A stretch of 64,000 bases of DNA from Pyronema omphalodes. Lineage: Eukaryota > Ascomycota > Pezizomycetes > Pezizales > Pyronemataceae. This document shows positions 46,528 through 58,888 of the stretch, one piece after another. The stretch covers positions 248,001 to 312,000 of the forward strand of contig JAJJXM010000022.1 of the NCBI GenBank assembly GCA_024516155.1, written 5' to 3'. How positions within the stretch are numbered: position 1 is the stretch's first letter; each line of letters begins with the position of its first letter. Under the pieces are notes generated by a model. That model saw only the letters and a list, made by a program, of their open reading frames with translations. It had not been told where the DNA came from and did no database searches. The position numbers and the translations under genes were made by a program.

Positions 46528-49500
46528 ATGTCTCCCTCTTTCGACGAAACGACACTTGCTGTCGGATCTGGCGCGCCTCTCTTCGACTTCGAGGGTGTTT
46601 ACTCGAAAATCTTCGATGCTAAGACCTCCCAGGAGTCTCTCGATGCTGCTGTAGCTCTTGCCAACGGCATTGCTGCAGAGCCTACGACAGCACACAACAC
46701 TCTCGCCGAGCTCCTTCCCAGAATCGCTAAGGCCGCTGCTGATAAAAAGTCCGGAACCAACCGCGAGAGTGCTATGATCGTGTATGGTGCTTTCTACGAG
46801 ACCCTTCCATCGAAGGCTCCTTGCACTGAAGTTTTCCTCCTCGAGTCCATTGGAAACGTCTACGATGCCCTCGCCGATAAGGGTGCTGTCGTTCGTGAGA
46901 GTGCTCAGTACGCTATCGATGCTCTCTTCAACACTCTTAAGCTCCCCGTCCTTGTTTCGGGTCTTTTGAAAACTACCTCCAAGTACCTCTCATCTCCCGG
47001 ATCCAAGTGGCAAGGAAAGGTTGCTGCTTTTGCTGTCCTTGGAAAGTTGGCCGAGAAGGCCGTCAAGCGTGAGCAGGAGCAAGGAGATGTTTTCATGAAG
47101 GATGTTATCGGACGCGAGCTCGAGCACCTTATCCCTGTCGTCGAGGCCGGAATGCACGATCTTAAGGCTGAGGTTTGTACTATTCCGTATTTGTTACTCT
47201 ACACTTCAGATTCTGACTTTATCGTAGGTTTCTAAGGCTGCCGTCAAGGCCACCACCAGCTTGTGCAAGGTCCTCAGCAACGACGATGTTGCCAAGCACA
47301 TCCCTACCTTGATTAAGACTATGAACATGCCCTCCAAGGAGACCCAGGCAAAGGCCATTCACGACCTTTCCCAGACTACTTTTGTTCAGACCGTTACCTC
47401 CCCGGTCCTCTCTTTGCTTACCCCTCTTTTGGAGCGTGCTTTGAACTCCCCCCAAACCACCCAGGAAGTTCTCCGTCAGGTCGTTGTCGTTACCGAGAAC
47501 TTGACTAAGCTTGTCCACGACCCCGTTGAGGCTCGTGAGTTCTTGCCCCGCCTCCAGCCCGGTGTTAAGCGTGTCCTCGACACCGCTGCCATTCCCGCTG
47601 TCCGTGAGTTGGCCCAGAATGCCAACGACATCATGGTCAAGGCCATGCGTCTTAGCTCCGGATCCGAGCCCTCTACCATCGGAGAGCGTATCTCCGTTGA
47701 GGAGGTTGCCGAGCAGCTTACCTTGAAGTCCGCTGGACACATCCGTGGCCCCGAGGTTGCCGTCTGGGAGGCCAAGATCAAGCCTTACCTCGCCGAGATG
47801 GCTCGTGAGGTCATTGTCATTCGTCAGTGGGACCTTTTGGCCGGATGTTTCGCTCCCTACCTCAAGGACATTATCTACACTGGAGCCGAGGACAGCATTG
47901 CTGCCAACATTGAGAAGTGGGCTCGTAAGACTGACGATGAGCGTTTCGGAAACGTCACCGTTGTCGAGGACGAGTACAAGAACGAGGTCGAGATTGTCAA
48001 CGCCCAGTTCTCCCTCGCATACGGAGGTATGATGTTGCTTAACCACACCAAGCTTCGTCTTCACCGTGGTCACAGATACGGTCTCTGTGGTCGTAACGGA
48101 GCTGGAAAGTCCACTCTCATGCGTTCCATTGCTGAGGGTAAGCTTGAGGGTTTCCCCTCCAAGGATGAGCTCCGTACTTGCTTCGTCGAGCACAGATCTC
48201 AGGGTGCTGAGAACGCTCTTCCCATTGTCGAGTACATCCGTAATTCTTTGATCGAGGACAACCTCGCTGAGGGATTCTTGGGTGATGATGGAACTGAGAA
48301 GATCAAGGAGACCCTCCGTTCCGTTGGATTCGAGGGTGAGCGTGTCGACTTCAAGGTCGGAGAGCTCTCCGGAGGATGGAAGATGAAGTTGGCTCTTGCC
48401 GAGGCCATGTTGAAGAAGGCTGAGGTTTTGTTGCTCGACGAGCCTACTAACCACTTGGATGTTGGTAACGTTCGCTGGCTCCAGGACTACCTCAAGGAGC
48501 ACACCGACATCACTTCTTTGATCGTGTCCCACGACTCCGGTTTCTTGGACGAGGTCTGCACTGACATTATTCACTACGAGAACAAGAAGTTGGTCCACTA
48601 CAAGGGTAACTTGGCCGATTTCGTCAAGGTCCGTCCTGAAGGAAAGGCTTACTACACCCTTTCATCCTCTACCGTTGCCTTCAAGTTCCCTCCTCCCGGT
48701 ATCTTGTCTGGTGTCACCTCTCGTACTCGTTCCATCATGAAGATGACCAACTGTACCTTCACTTACCCCAATGCCGCCAAGCCCTCATTGTACAACATGA
48801 GCTGTTCCTTGTCACTCTCTTCCCGTGTTGCCCTTCTCGGAGCCAACGGAGCCGGAAAGTCCACCTTGATCAAGGTTCTTACCGGAGAGGTTATCCCCCA
48901 GGAAGGAAAGGTCGAGAAACACCCCAACTTGCGTGTTGGATACTTGTCCCAGCACTCTCTTGAGCCTCTCCAGTACCACTTGGACAAGACTCCTTCCCAG
49001 TACTTGCAGTGGCGTTACGCCAACGGAGACGACCGTGAGGTTCTCATGAAGGCTACCCGTAAGCTCACCGCCGAGGAGGAGGAGCAGATGAACACCCCCA
49101 TCGATCTTGGAGACGGAAAGGGTGCCAAGCGTATCCAGAACATCGTCGGTCGTCAAAAGTACAAGAAGTCCTTCCAGTACGAGGTTCAGTGGGTTGGACT
49201 TGGACCTAAGTCCAACACCATGATTTCTCGTGAGACTTTGATGAAGCTTGGATTCTTCAAGCTTATCCAGGAGTTCGACGATCACGAGGCTTCCCGCGAG
49301 GGTCTTGGTTTCCGTAAGCTCGAGGCTGCCGATATTCGCAAGCACTTTGAGGATGTTGGTCTTGACGCTGATTTGGCCGAGCACAACGAGATTGGTGGTA
49401 TGTCCGGAGGACAGAAGGTTAAGATTGTTATTGCTGGAGCCATGTGGAACAACCCCCACCTGTTGGTTCTCGACGAGCCTACTAACTACTTGGACCGTGA

Positions 49501-50002
49501 ATCCCTTGGAGGATTGTCCCACGCTATCCGCGACTTCAAGGGAGGAGTTATCGTTATTTCCCATCACGAGGAGTTCGTCTCTGCTCTTTGCAACGAGCAG
49601 TGGGTTGTCGAGGCTGGAAGATTGATTACCGCCACCAAGAATGCCGCCGATACCTCCAAGTTCGAGTCCGGCACCAACACCCCCGCTTTGTCGACTCCCG
49701 GCCCCAGTGCGGTCCCTAGTGCGGTCACCTCTGCGGCTCCCTCTGCTACTAGCAGCGCTGTTAACTCTGACAACGAGGATGAGATGAAGTTCAAGGGACG
49801 CAAGTTCCCCAAGAAGAAGAAGCTCACCAGAGCCCAGCAGAAGGAGCGTGAGGTCAGACGGAGATTGAGACACATTGAGTGGCTCAACAGTCCCAAGGGG
49901 TGAGTTTTCCTGTTCCTGGTGGTAAATGATGATTTGAGTAACGACGCTAACTTTTCACTTAGAACCCCTAAGCCTGTTGACACTGACGACGAGGCCGAGT
50001 AA
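46528..50002 (+). CDS. tef3: Translation elongation factor 3 (eEF3), ABC-F ATPase
   Basis: This is the fungal-specific ATPase that helps eEF1A deliver aminoacyl-tRNA and releases E-site tRNA from the ribosome. There are three exons: 46528-47172, 47228-49899 and 49963-50002. Introns are 55 nt (GTTTGT) and 63 nt (GTGAGT), giving 1118 aa. The second intron hides the last 13 codons (TPKPVDTDDEAE). HEAT-like helices fill about 20-400. NBD1 has Walker A GRNGAGKST (about 503), LSGGWKMKLALAEA and LLLDEPTNHLD. NBD2 has GANGAGKST (about 753), GGMSGGQKVKIV and LVLDEPTNYLD. A chromodomain-like insert (KKSFQYEVQWVGLGPK, about 860) marks eEF3 rather than other ABC-F proteins. The C-terminus is lysine-rich (KFPKKKKLTRAQQKERE). 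Codon use is strongly biased to C-ending and preferred codons, as expected for very high expression. Confidence 0.97.
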
Positions 50003-50749
50003 ACCTTACGCCGAGGATATTTTCGGAATAACATTGGTGGATTATAGCGCATTTTGGATGCTTGCTTCAAGTCATGAGGAATTAGAAGGAGGGTAATGAT
50101 AATGATGAGTTTCAATGTGGGATCGAATCGAATTGGAATATGAATGCAATGGATAGGTTTTACATGGGCTGGATTGGATTGGGTTGGGCTTATAGAGAAA
50201 AGTTTGGTTTCTTTTGTTTTTTTCTTGTTTCTTTTTTTTTTCGAATTGTTTGGAGCATCGGGTGTTCATACCGGCTTTTCTTTTTCCTTCCTTTTTCTCT
50301 TTTTGTGTGTTTAGATAGAATGGGAAACCTAGATGATGGAGTGCGTGGAAATTAGAACTTGGGTCTTTCTTCTATTATTTTGTGGGGTGCTGTTTTTGTG
50401 ATTTTTGATTTGTGATGTGGCATGGTTTTGAGTCGTGAGTGAATTTTGTTTGGTTTTGGGTGTAATTTAATGCTGATGAGAGATTGGTTATTGATAGTTG
50501 TAGTGGTGAAAGTTTCATTGGAAAATTGGGAATTGTTACGATTTACTAAAAACTCTGGACACTTAAACCCCATCCATCAGTACATGGAAATACTACTGCT
50601 ATAAACCTGCCGCCGGTGTGCATGTCCTCCATCCAACGTACGTAGGAAAACATTGACGGATGAAGCTGTTTTTCACAAATTACTGGAATGGAAGCATAAT
50701 AGTGGTAGTTGGATCTGTAATAGGTAAGTGGTAAAAAGGGATATGAACA
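50003..50749. other. eEF3 3' flank and tRNA 5' flank
   Basis: AT-rich and T-rich DNA without a recognisable gene. Confidence 0.5.
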
Positions 50750-50836
50750 TCCGTTATGGTGTAGTGGCTAGCATCGGCCGCTCTCATGTAGAGCATTATA
50801 ACCGGCCAGACCGGGGTTCAATTCCCCGTAACGGAA
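50750..50836 (+). tRNA. tRNA-Glu (anticodon CTC), with intron
   Basis: The acceptor TCCGTTA pairs with TAACGGA. The D arm is GGTGTAGTGGCTAGCATC. The anticodon stem is GGCCG/CGGCC with loop CTCTCA...C. The anticodon is CTC. A 15-nt intron (TGTAGAGCATTATAA) follows position 37; its GAG can pair with the anticodon. The T arm is CCGGGG-TTCAATT-CCCCG. A poly-T terminator starts near 50845. Confidence 0.92.
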
Positions 50837-51764
50837 TATCTCTCTTTTTTTTTTAGTTTTTTCTTTTTCTTTTTTTTTTTTTTTTTTGCTTTTTGGTTTT
50901 TTGGTTACGATGTACTTCTTTGAGTAAGGATGCGTGTGGTATACTCGTGCTTAAAAGGTGGTGGCTAGCAGCGAGTATTTGAAAGACGATATACAGCATA
51001 CATGGTAACTACAGTGCGTGGTAGATGGTGGGGGGGTTACTTAGAGGTACGAAAAGGAGGAGGAGGAAGGTACATACTGGGTGGTTGTGTTTGCTGGTGT
51101 TGAGGGGTTGGGATTAAAAGGAAGGTTAGGGTTGTGGGGTTTTGGGGGGTAGTGTGGCGGATGGGGTGTGGGGATAATTAAGTGATATCATTGGGGTTTG
51201 TGTATTGATGCGAAGATTTTGTTTGATGGAGCGAAGTTTGGGTGCTTAGTCAGCCGTTGAGAAGGCAGTGATATCGCGTGATTGGCGCTAAATTTTGACG
51301 ACGCAATGATTCAGTGCCGCGCACCACCACCACCAAGCAGGCGGAATTACCTATTTGGATTATTTAATTCTACAATTTGCATTGATCTAAAGATATTCAA
51401 GAATATGAAGTATTGTTTGAATCCCATGATCCATTTTATAGGCGTGAAATTTTTTATTCAAAGCCATATCTCGGCGCTGACATATACACCTGTTTACCGA
51501 ATATCCACTCCTGGCAAAGCATCTATGGCCATCTTGACCGCCACATCCCCGCATTGTTACAAGGAATACAACCAGACTCTGTGCTTATCACGTACCTGAA
51601 TCCTCTGATACCGAACGGTTACAAGTCGTCCCTACTTTTCTGCTCCCTGCTCCCTACTCCCTGCTCCCTGCTCCCTGCTCCAATCGATCACACTTCCCCA
51701 TTTCCAACTCAGATCATTGGATTCTACCATTACGCCTACAATTTATACCCACCCACGAAAAAAC
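50837..51764. other. Intergenic region, no recognised gene
   Basis: It holds T-rich DNA after the tRNA, G-rich stretches (51027-51180) and a CTCCCTGCTCC pyrimidine array (51640-51680) that leads into the next gene. Confidence 0.45.
50845..50852 (+). terminator. Pol III terminator of tRNA-Glu
   Basis: A run of T follows the tRNA 3' end (ATATCTCTCTTTTTTTT), with further T-rich DNA behind it. Confidence 0.65.
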
Positions 51765-52562
51765 ATGCCTCCATCTCAGCCTCCATCTTTCACTCCATCT
51801 TGTCCACCTCTACCGATGACACCCCAGCGCTCTGCAACACCGAAAAACCAAAAGAAAAAGGATCTTGCAGGAACAAAAGCGGGATTATTCGGTGGCTACT
51901 ATAGCTCTGTGGATCTTACGGCGGTTGATACAGACTCCTGTAAGACTGGTAGTGGTAGCAGGAATCTGAAGCAGCAGAAAGGAATTTCTGGGTCTAGGAA
52001 CTTGGAGAATCCGTTTTGGAGCTCGGAAGGTATGGTTTTTGGTTCCCTAGCTAATTGTCGCAGTGATAGACTGATAGATGTAGATGCACATCCGAATGCT
52101 GTTGCGGCACAGACGCTTTGGGGTGGGTATTCCTGGCTACCTGTGATGGATTATTTTTTTTCTTTGGTGTGAGGCGTTTGGGATACTGATATTATCATAG
52201 AGGAAAATAAGGGATACTCCCAACTCCCGGAAACTTACACAACGAACCCATCCTCATCTATCGCCCCTGCCTCAAGCATCAAGCAAACTCCCAGCCAACC
52301 TCAGAATACCTCCGAGTCTTCAGCCCACCCGGGAAAATCCCGCTCAACCTCCTTCAGTCATAAATGCAACGAGAAACTTAAAAAGATCACTGAGCGTCTC
52401 GTTAACAGTAAGATCGGAACTGAGATAATGAGACAGAGGGAAATGGATTTATCCCAGCAGCGGGATGAAGGGATTGATGATTTGGACCGTGAGGAAAGTG
52501 TGGCGTTGTTGAAACGGAACCGTGGAAGATATACTGGGAGGGAGACTATGGGTTGGCGTTAG
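51765..52562 (+). CDS. Small low-complexity protein (FWSSE family)
   Basis: There are two exons, 51765-52029 and 52201-52562, with a 171-nt intron (GTATGG to ATCATAG), giving 208 aa. The exons join as NPFWSSE-ENKGYSQLPE. The N-terminus is rich in P, S, T and K, with a KAGLFGGYYSS motif. The second exon is disordered at first (SSSIAPASSIKQTPSQPQ), then has a charged helix (ITERLVNSKIGTEIMRQRE) and ends GRYTGRETMGWR. The start at 51765 (AACATGCC) was chosen over an upstream in-frame methionine because that one lies in a region without coding character. I do not recognise a family. The shared FWSxE intron site links it to 35969-37769. Confidence 0.65.
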
Positions 52563-54463
52563 GAGAGATGGTAGAGGGGGTATGGATGCGGGATGGGATG
52601 CGGGATGGGATGCAAGGAAGCGGAAAATGGGTTGGTGTTGGTGTTGGTGTTGGTGGGTTTTTTACATACTTTGAGATCTTTGTCGAATTTGGGGGGGATT
52701 TTATGATGGCATGTTACTTAGGTTTGGAGAGAAGATGAGGTGAGGTCGGAGAATGATGCGGGGATTTACTGGGCGAAATATTTTTTCGGATGGCCTATAG
52801 CGGGGGTTTCATGGTCTTTGTATTGTATCTTATAAAATCTCGGTCATACAAGCAGAGCGTAGATAAATTTACCTTGTGACGTAAATCGACGCAAAACATA
52901 ACTGAGGCCGTTTAGAGACGCCCTTCGACGCTATCCTGGAATTGAGAACGTCTTGTTATGCAATGTTTATTTGTTATTAAAATTGGAGCTTTGAACCACG
53001 TTATTACGGATCTGAACATCAACGTAAAAACGACTCAGTAAGTTATTATTAAATTGGTAAATATTTCTGTAATCTAACGGAAGAAATTGATGTAAAATTA
53101 TTATCATCTTTCTTGTCTGAAGCCTGCAAATACAGGCCAAAATTCATACAATTATTCTTCAACATTCTTGTTCACCATACACAGATTATCGTCTGATTTC
53201 TTTCTAAGTATTGCGCCCGTACTCACGGAAAAAGGATCCCGAAGTTATTAGTTAACTTTATTTACAGATATTATACACCGTACCCCCCATAAAAGTCGAA
53301 ATAGCACACGTAGGCTGTTATCTAATTTTCCTCAGTATTACATACAAAAAGAAAATCTACAGTTATCAGTACAATCTTTTCGATTGTACAGTAATCATTT
53401 TATAGTTTGCATGAATCATAATGTACACTAATAGGTTGTATAGGTATTGAATGCTTTGCTTTTGATTCACATCTGTACGCCAAAATAACCAGGGATCCCG
53501 GGAGCTGGATAATGGATAAATATCATGGTTTGTATGATTTGAATTTTTCTATCCTCCATCCTCCGTCCTCAATACTCCTTGTTCCATACTTCACCCCCCC
53601 CCCCCCCCCCCCCCCATGAATTACGTTTCTATAAAAAAGAGGGACGGAGAAGAAGGGAGAAATGTTTGCTTAGATATACATTCTTATTCTTTCCACCGTA
53701 TCGTAACAATACATAATACCGTTGACATGCAATCTATACGTGTTTTTGGGTTCAGCAAACTGTTAACAACAGATATATTATCGATAAGATAATCAGTTAT
53801 GAAATCCTTATCATTACCACAGTAATGGAAACTAATATTTCCGGAATTGGAAAAAGTTAGAATGATTACAGTCCAGAAAGTCGGTTATAGTCAGGAACGG
53901 CCCGGGATAATATCATGGCTTCAGATAGGATGTATATATTAAGTACACTTAGTATGTAATGGTATTGCAGTTTCTTTCTTTGGATGATGGTTTTGGTTCA
54001 TGTTTTAAAGCAGGACAAGATTCACAAGAAGGAGAATTTGGGTTGCCGGCGGGGGGATTGGTGATTGAGCGGCGGGATTGACGTTGGAGCAAATAGAGAC
54101 TCGGAGAGATGAAGGATTTGTTGGAAATATGTATCTTGTATGGAGAACTGCAATAGGAATGTGATGTAAGGGTTCAGAGGGCAAGTTATGCGTTGGTTCA
54201 TACCAAACTTCTACAACCTTTATTAACTTTTGTACAATAATCCAACGCAGAACATGACTTTTCTCCGGCCATGCAAAAGCTATGATACACGATGAAACTA
54301 CAAAACTATTATTACACCAAAATAGAAAACTCGTAACTTCGTTAGAAATCAATAAACGATGCCACAACCCGGCATTCAACATACCCGGTCACCTTAACTG
54401 TTGCAGCAGATATTTGTCTGATTTGCCGCCCACAACGGATCTTGGACAGGACTTCTAACCCTC
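52563..54463. other. Intergenic region, no recognised gene
   Basis: AT-rich DNA with GGGATGGGATGC words (52586-52612), a GTTGGTGTTGGT array (52632-52655) and a run of 22 C (53594-53615). The last 400 bases are the 3' flank of the transporter gene. Confidence 0.5.
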
Positions 54464-56952
54464 TCAGACCTTATCCGCACCCATGCCCCCCATATCCGCC
54501 AACTCGATTACCGTTGTTCCCTCCTTAAAACCCGACCTCTCCTCCTTGTCCTGTTTATAATAACAGCACCCAAAGACGATGGTGTTTATGCCCAGAAGTC
54601 CTGCAATAACCGCGTAATTATGTATCAACAGTGGATCATCGGATAGGGGGATAAAAGCTTCTCCAATAATTGATGAAAGGGCCGTCATCATCAAAAACAC
54701 AGAATAGGCCAGACTCCTCATATTACGCGGTGCTTTGTTGAAGCAATATTCCATTCCTGTAGTAACGGAAAGAATCTCGGCAAACGCAACCAAAACAAAC
54801 GGTCCGGATTGCCAAAACGCTGATATCGGCGCATATTGATCTGATGAACATTCATTGGGGTGATTTCCGCACGGTGAAAGATCGTAGATTTTCTTTTGGA
54901 CAACGGCACACCAGATCAGTGCCAGGGTTGCTAGGAAGAACCCGCAAAACATACGCCGGAGTGGGGAGTAGTTGATTTCCCATTTTCGGAGTTGGGGGTA
55001 GACAACTTTGTCAAGCAACGGAATAGTAGCGATGAGAACGATAGGGTTGATGTTGGAGTAGAAGTCATTGGGGATACCTAGAACGCGTTAGTATCTCAGA
55101 GACGATGGATATAAAGGAGTGTGCTTGGAAGTACCGTGGGTGTTCATGGTTGCGGCTTGACTGGTCAAGTTGTGAAGCATCTGATTGATACCGAGCCCTG
55201 GAGAAATGGGTCAGTCGGAGCACCGATCAACGTCACACGAACAATAGCTTACATAGAATGGGGAAAAAGATAAAGGCAGAGCATGCCTTAATCCCAAACC
55301 GTAACTCATCAATCCACTGGTCTTTATAGTTCACCCACCTGGGTCTGGCATCAACCATGGGCATGGTACTAGGCTTCGCGGCTGCCCAAATGGATGGATC
55401 TTTGAGTTTGCGGCGACTGTCACAGTCAGACATCGTGATACAACACAAGAAAATACCAAGACACAACTGTGTATACGTACGTTTTAATTGGGTTCCAAGA
55501 CCAACAGCCTGCCGTTGCCATTCTTGTTGCGCGCCAGGCAGTTACAAGCACACTTCCAGTGGGCGCAACTCGGACGTATCTTTTTCGGCCCCACCACATG
55601 ATAAATGGGCAGATGCAGAAGAAACCAAACGGAATCAGAAAAGCTGCATAGAACCCGACGTATTTCTCCACTAGACCTTTCTTTAGATGCCAGCCCGAGT
55701 ATCAGAGATATTCATGTGTTGTACATACCAAATACCATCGCAGTTTCGCCGGCGACTGCTCCGACGTTGAGAATCAGGTAAAAGTACTGATAAGACCTTG
55801 TAACGGTCAACTCATTGTCGATGATTACGCGTTCTTTATTTCTGATTGCTATCTTGGGCCTGTCATTGATGGCCTGTTCCGTCATGAATGTTCTTGAAGA
55901 CCAGTGTCAGAAGCTGCGTGCGAGTGATCGGTGACATGAGGAACTTACCCAGTGCAAGCCTTAATACTCCCTGTCCCCATCGCCTGCACTATTATTGCGA
56001 TGATTAACAACGCGAGAGATAAGCTGGGCATTTCTAGTACCGGTGGCGACGCTGCGACAATCAAGATTGCATTGCCGAATAAATACACAAAGATGGCGAT
56101 GAGAATCGTCTTGTATCGTCCCCACCGAGTATCCGCTAGGTACCCTCCCGCCAGCGGCATCGCGTAAATAAGAAATGCATCAACTATCACTGTGTCAGCC
56201 ATGTTTCTAAACAAAAGAAATAACCTTCCTGTATCTTATCCCTGACAGCTATGGCACTTACTATTACTAATGGATGTTGCAGTCCGCTGTCCCAATCCCA
56301 AAGCTCCACTCACGCCGGCATCCCTTCCTGCTCCAGTTGGTGATCCTTCGGGCAATCCTCGTTGTATGAAGTTCTGGAACACCGCTATTTGTCCGCAGAA
56401 TGAAATACGCTCGCACATCTCGATGAAAGCTATCGTGTAGCTTACAAGTTTCAACCTTCCTGGGACACGACGAAGCGTCCGGAGCTCTTCTGCTGTAGGC
56501 TCGTCTCCATCGCGTTCAGATGCTGGGGCATCTTGGGCGGCCTTATTGTCTGGCTCCGTATCTTTAGCCGCATTTGGAACGACATTTTGTTCTTCAATGG
56601 ATACTGTGGGGAGATTCCTGCCGGTACTCGGAACGGGGTCCTGGATAACAGTGGATGTTTCCTCTTCTTCGGCAGACACAGTTACCGGGTCCTTCTTCCC
56701 AGTATCTTCGGCAATAACAGCAGTCGCAGCTGTTCCATTGGTTCTCATTACCGGCTCCTGGTTTCCAAATGTGTCGGGGTTATCAGAGCGTGCATCCGAT
56801 CCGCCGGGCTTGAGTACTGGCCCCGTCTCCTGGGCCGCATTTCGGACGGCTGTGTCAGAATCTTGCTCGTCTGTCTCCGTGACAGACGCATTATTCTTGG
56901 CCTTATCCGGAACGATAGTGGCTGTATCGGTGTCGTCGGCTTCTGGGGTCAT
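54464..56952 (-). CDS. Proton-coupled di/tripeptide transporter, POT/PTR2 family
   Basis: This plasma-membrane transporter should import small peptides with protons. There are seven exons: 56262-56952, 55949-56189, 55729-55892, 55481-55670, 55253-55416, 55135-55197 and 54464-55077. All introns are 55-72 nt and keep frame, giving 708 aa. Visible motifs are E178-xx-ER (EMCERISFCG), GALGLGQRTATS, PLAGGYLADTRWGRYKTI, MGTGSIKAC, the POT motif SYQYFYLILNVGAVAGE, EKYVGFYAAF, INQMLHNLTSQA, and FAEILSVTTGMEYCFNKAP with RSLAYSVFLM near the end. About twelve hydrophobic segments fit the family. The first 160 residues are an acidic, low-complexity extension without motifs, unusually long for PTR2 proteins. 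The acceptor of intron 1 (ACACAG at 56190) was chosen because it alone keeps frame with the GTAAGT donor. Confidence 0.92.
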
Positions 56953-57865
56953 GGAAGATTCTGAGCGAGATTATTCCTTGGTATGAGACGCTTCTAAAGG
57001 TAAAGTTGGGGTGAGAGCAGCGGCGAGGGATGGGGAGATGGGGAGATGAGAGAGAGGCTTGTCGGCGCTTTTTATTAGTACTATGTGTGACGCGTTGTGC
57101 GGTCTAGGAAAACATTCACCGCCGTGATGGGATGGCGGCAGAGAACGCCGTGATGTTTAACGGATCTATCATAGTCCATCACTCGTCGAATAGGCCGCGA
57201 AACAGCCAACCATTCCACGCGACCTCTGTGACTTCCATTCCCGCGGCATTCCATGACTTTAATTTTGCTATTTCAGCCACTATAAAATACCATTGTAAAA
57301 CATTGACCCAAACCTTTATTCTGTATACTATTCAGCAATCGTAAGCGCGCTATCCCGTGTCGCGGCGCGGATAGGACAGGGCGGACCTTAGCGATCAACC
57401 GCTTGTTTGCGAGTTCGCCGACACTAGACACGCGGCTCCGGCCCTTCCTTGAGAAATTCATGGGATTTGCTGACTTGAGTCTTCAATAATTTATAGATTG
57501 TTTTTCGTAACATTTCCTTCAACAAGCATAAGTACCATATGCCACGCGAATTCAAACACACGACCATAGATCGATGATAATTTGGATACCACCTTTAGGA
57601 CGGCGCTAATCTAGTTATCTGCTGTAGTTGTAACTAATAGGCTGGGTATTTTGACCGGTGTTTTACGACGATCTGTGATACCTTGTGATGAAGGAAAGGT
57701 ATAAGTACCATAGATTGATTGGTTTAGGAATTATGGTTCAATTGGTATGTAAACCTTGCGCGAAGATGTATGGTGCACATGCAGTCTAAGATACAGTACA
57801 GAAATATTATCCGCCCTCTCAGAGAGGTTTTCAATTGCTCCATCCGCCCAAAGCGTCAATCGTGA
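56953..57865. other. Transporter promoter and spacer
   Basis: It contains the 5' flank of the peptide-transporter gene (a GGGGAGATGGGGAGATGAGAG purine word near 57030) and AT-rich DNA. No gene is recognised. Confidence 0.5.
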
Positions 57866-58432
57866 TCATTTTGCCTCCATGTTCCTAGTGGGCTGCTCGA
57901 TTTCAGCGGCCTCCAAAGTTGCTCCAGCCTTTCTAGGCTCGGGTAATTTCTCTAGTTCTGGCGTATCCTGCTCTTGCACGCATGTAATCTTCTCACTTCC
58001 TCCTGCTGTAACCGCAGTACTTGCTGAATGCTCCTCTTCGTGAATATCCACAGAATCCTCCATGATTCCATCTTCTAGCAGTTCTCCTTCCTTGAGAACA
58101 GAACAACGAGTACGGGGTGCTTCGCACCAGAAACAAGCCGACGCCTTCCCTGGATTAACAAATAAACAGCCACATTACCAAGCCCCAACTCCTTGGGTTA
58201 ATCTTTCATGTGATTCGATACGTTTGCCAGAATGCCCTTTTTCTTCATCTACGGCAAGGCCTGGAGTAGATCTGGATTGTTCCATAATAACTGCCTGTGG
58301 ATCTGGTACAAAGATCCCATGGTTTTCATCCTTGTTAATTGGTGGTTTTTGCTCCTCACGTGGTTGATCGCACCAACTGCAGATTTCTGCTGCTTCGGGA
58401 TTGATGAGGAGACAGGGACATTCCCATGCCAT
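57866..58432 (-). pseudogene. Two-finger zinc protein interrupted by an in-frame stop
   Basis: One reading frame of 189 codons encodes two matching fingers. The first is at the very N-terminus (W3-x-C5-P-C7-LLINPEAAEI-C18-SW-C21-DQPRE). The second starts at W85 and runs C87-G-C89-LFVNPGKASA-C100-FW-C103-EAPRT. Codon 86, between W85 and C87, is TAA (58175-58177). An intron is excluded: removing GTAATG...CCAG would be only 29 nt and would change frame. The C-terminus (104-188) is acidic (MEDSVDIHEEEH...). The finger pattern W-x-C-x-C-x4-NP-x5-C-x2-C resembles RanBP2-type fingers. It is either a recent pseudogene, a truncated 85-aa one-finger protein, or a gene using stop readthrough. Confidence 0.6.
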
Positions 58433-58888
58433 TGCAACCTCGAAGTTTTGCTTCAGGTGAGATGGCTATTGTTGGAAGAACCGTGGCAAGCTGAGTGTGA
58501 AGTATAAGTAATACTACGGATGCTTGATCTTGAAAGTAAGGTTATATGCAATTCACTGGCAGTGGTCGAATAAATGGATAGTGGTCATCACGTATGAGAA
58601 GTCGACCCCTCATGAATTAGAGAAATCTGTGAACTTGCCACCCTCATTTTCATATGGGTCATGCCAGACACTGCAAATATGTGTATACTGTACATGAAGA
58701 AGCCACCAAAACATTGTAAAGTTGAATAGCATTTTGGAAACTTCATTATGGTTGGAGCCTGTGATACGATTTTATCTTCTACAGTGTTCAAGGACAGAAT
58801 ACTCCTAGTGAGGAGGGTTTACAGCTTAGGAATCGTGAGGATCGCGCCTACAATGGTTACCGCATTAAGGACTGTATTTCAAACCGTT
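58433..58888. other. Spacer, no recognised gene
   Basis: Flank between the zinc-finger pseudogene and the inverted repeat fragment. Nothing is recognisable. Confidence 0.45.

Noticed and set aside
47219..48598. 459-codon minus-strand ORF opposite eEF3
   Set aside because: It is a shadow of the strongly codon-biased eEF3 gene. The same holds for 48812-49873.
58149..58177. Intron to remove the in-frame TAA of the zinc-finger gene
   Set aside because: The GT...AG segment would be 29 nt, below a workable intron length, and would shift the frame and destroy the second finger.
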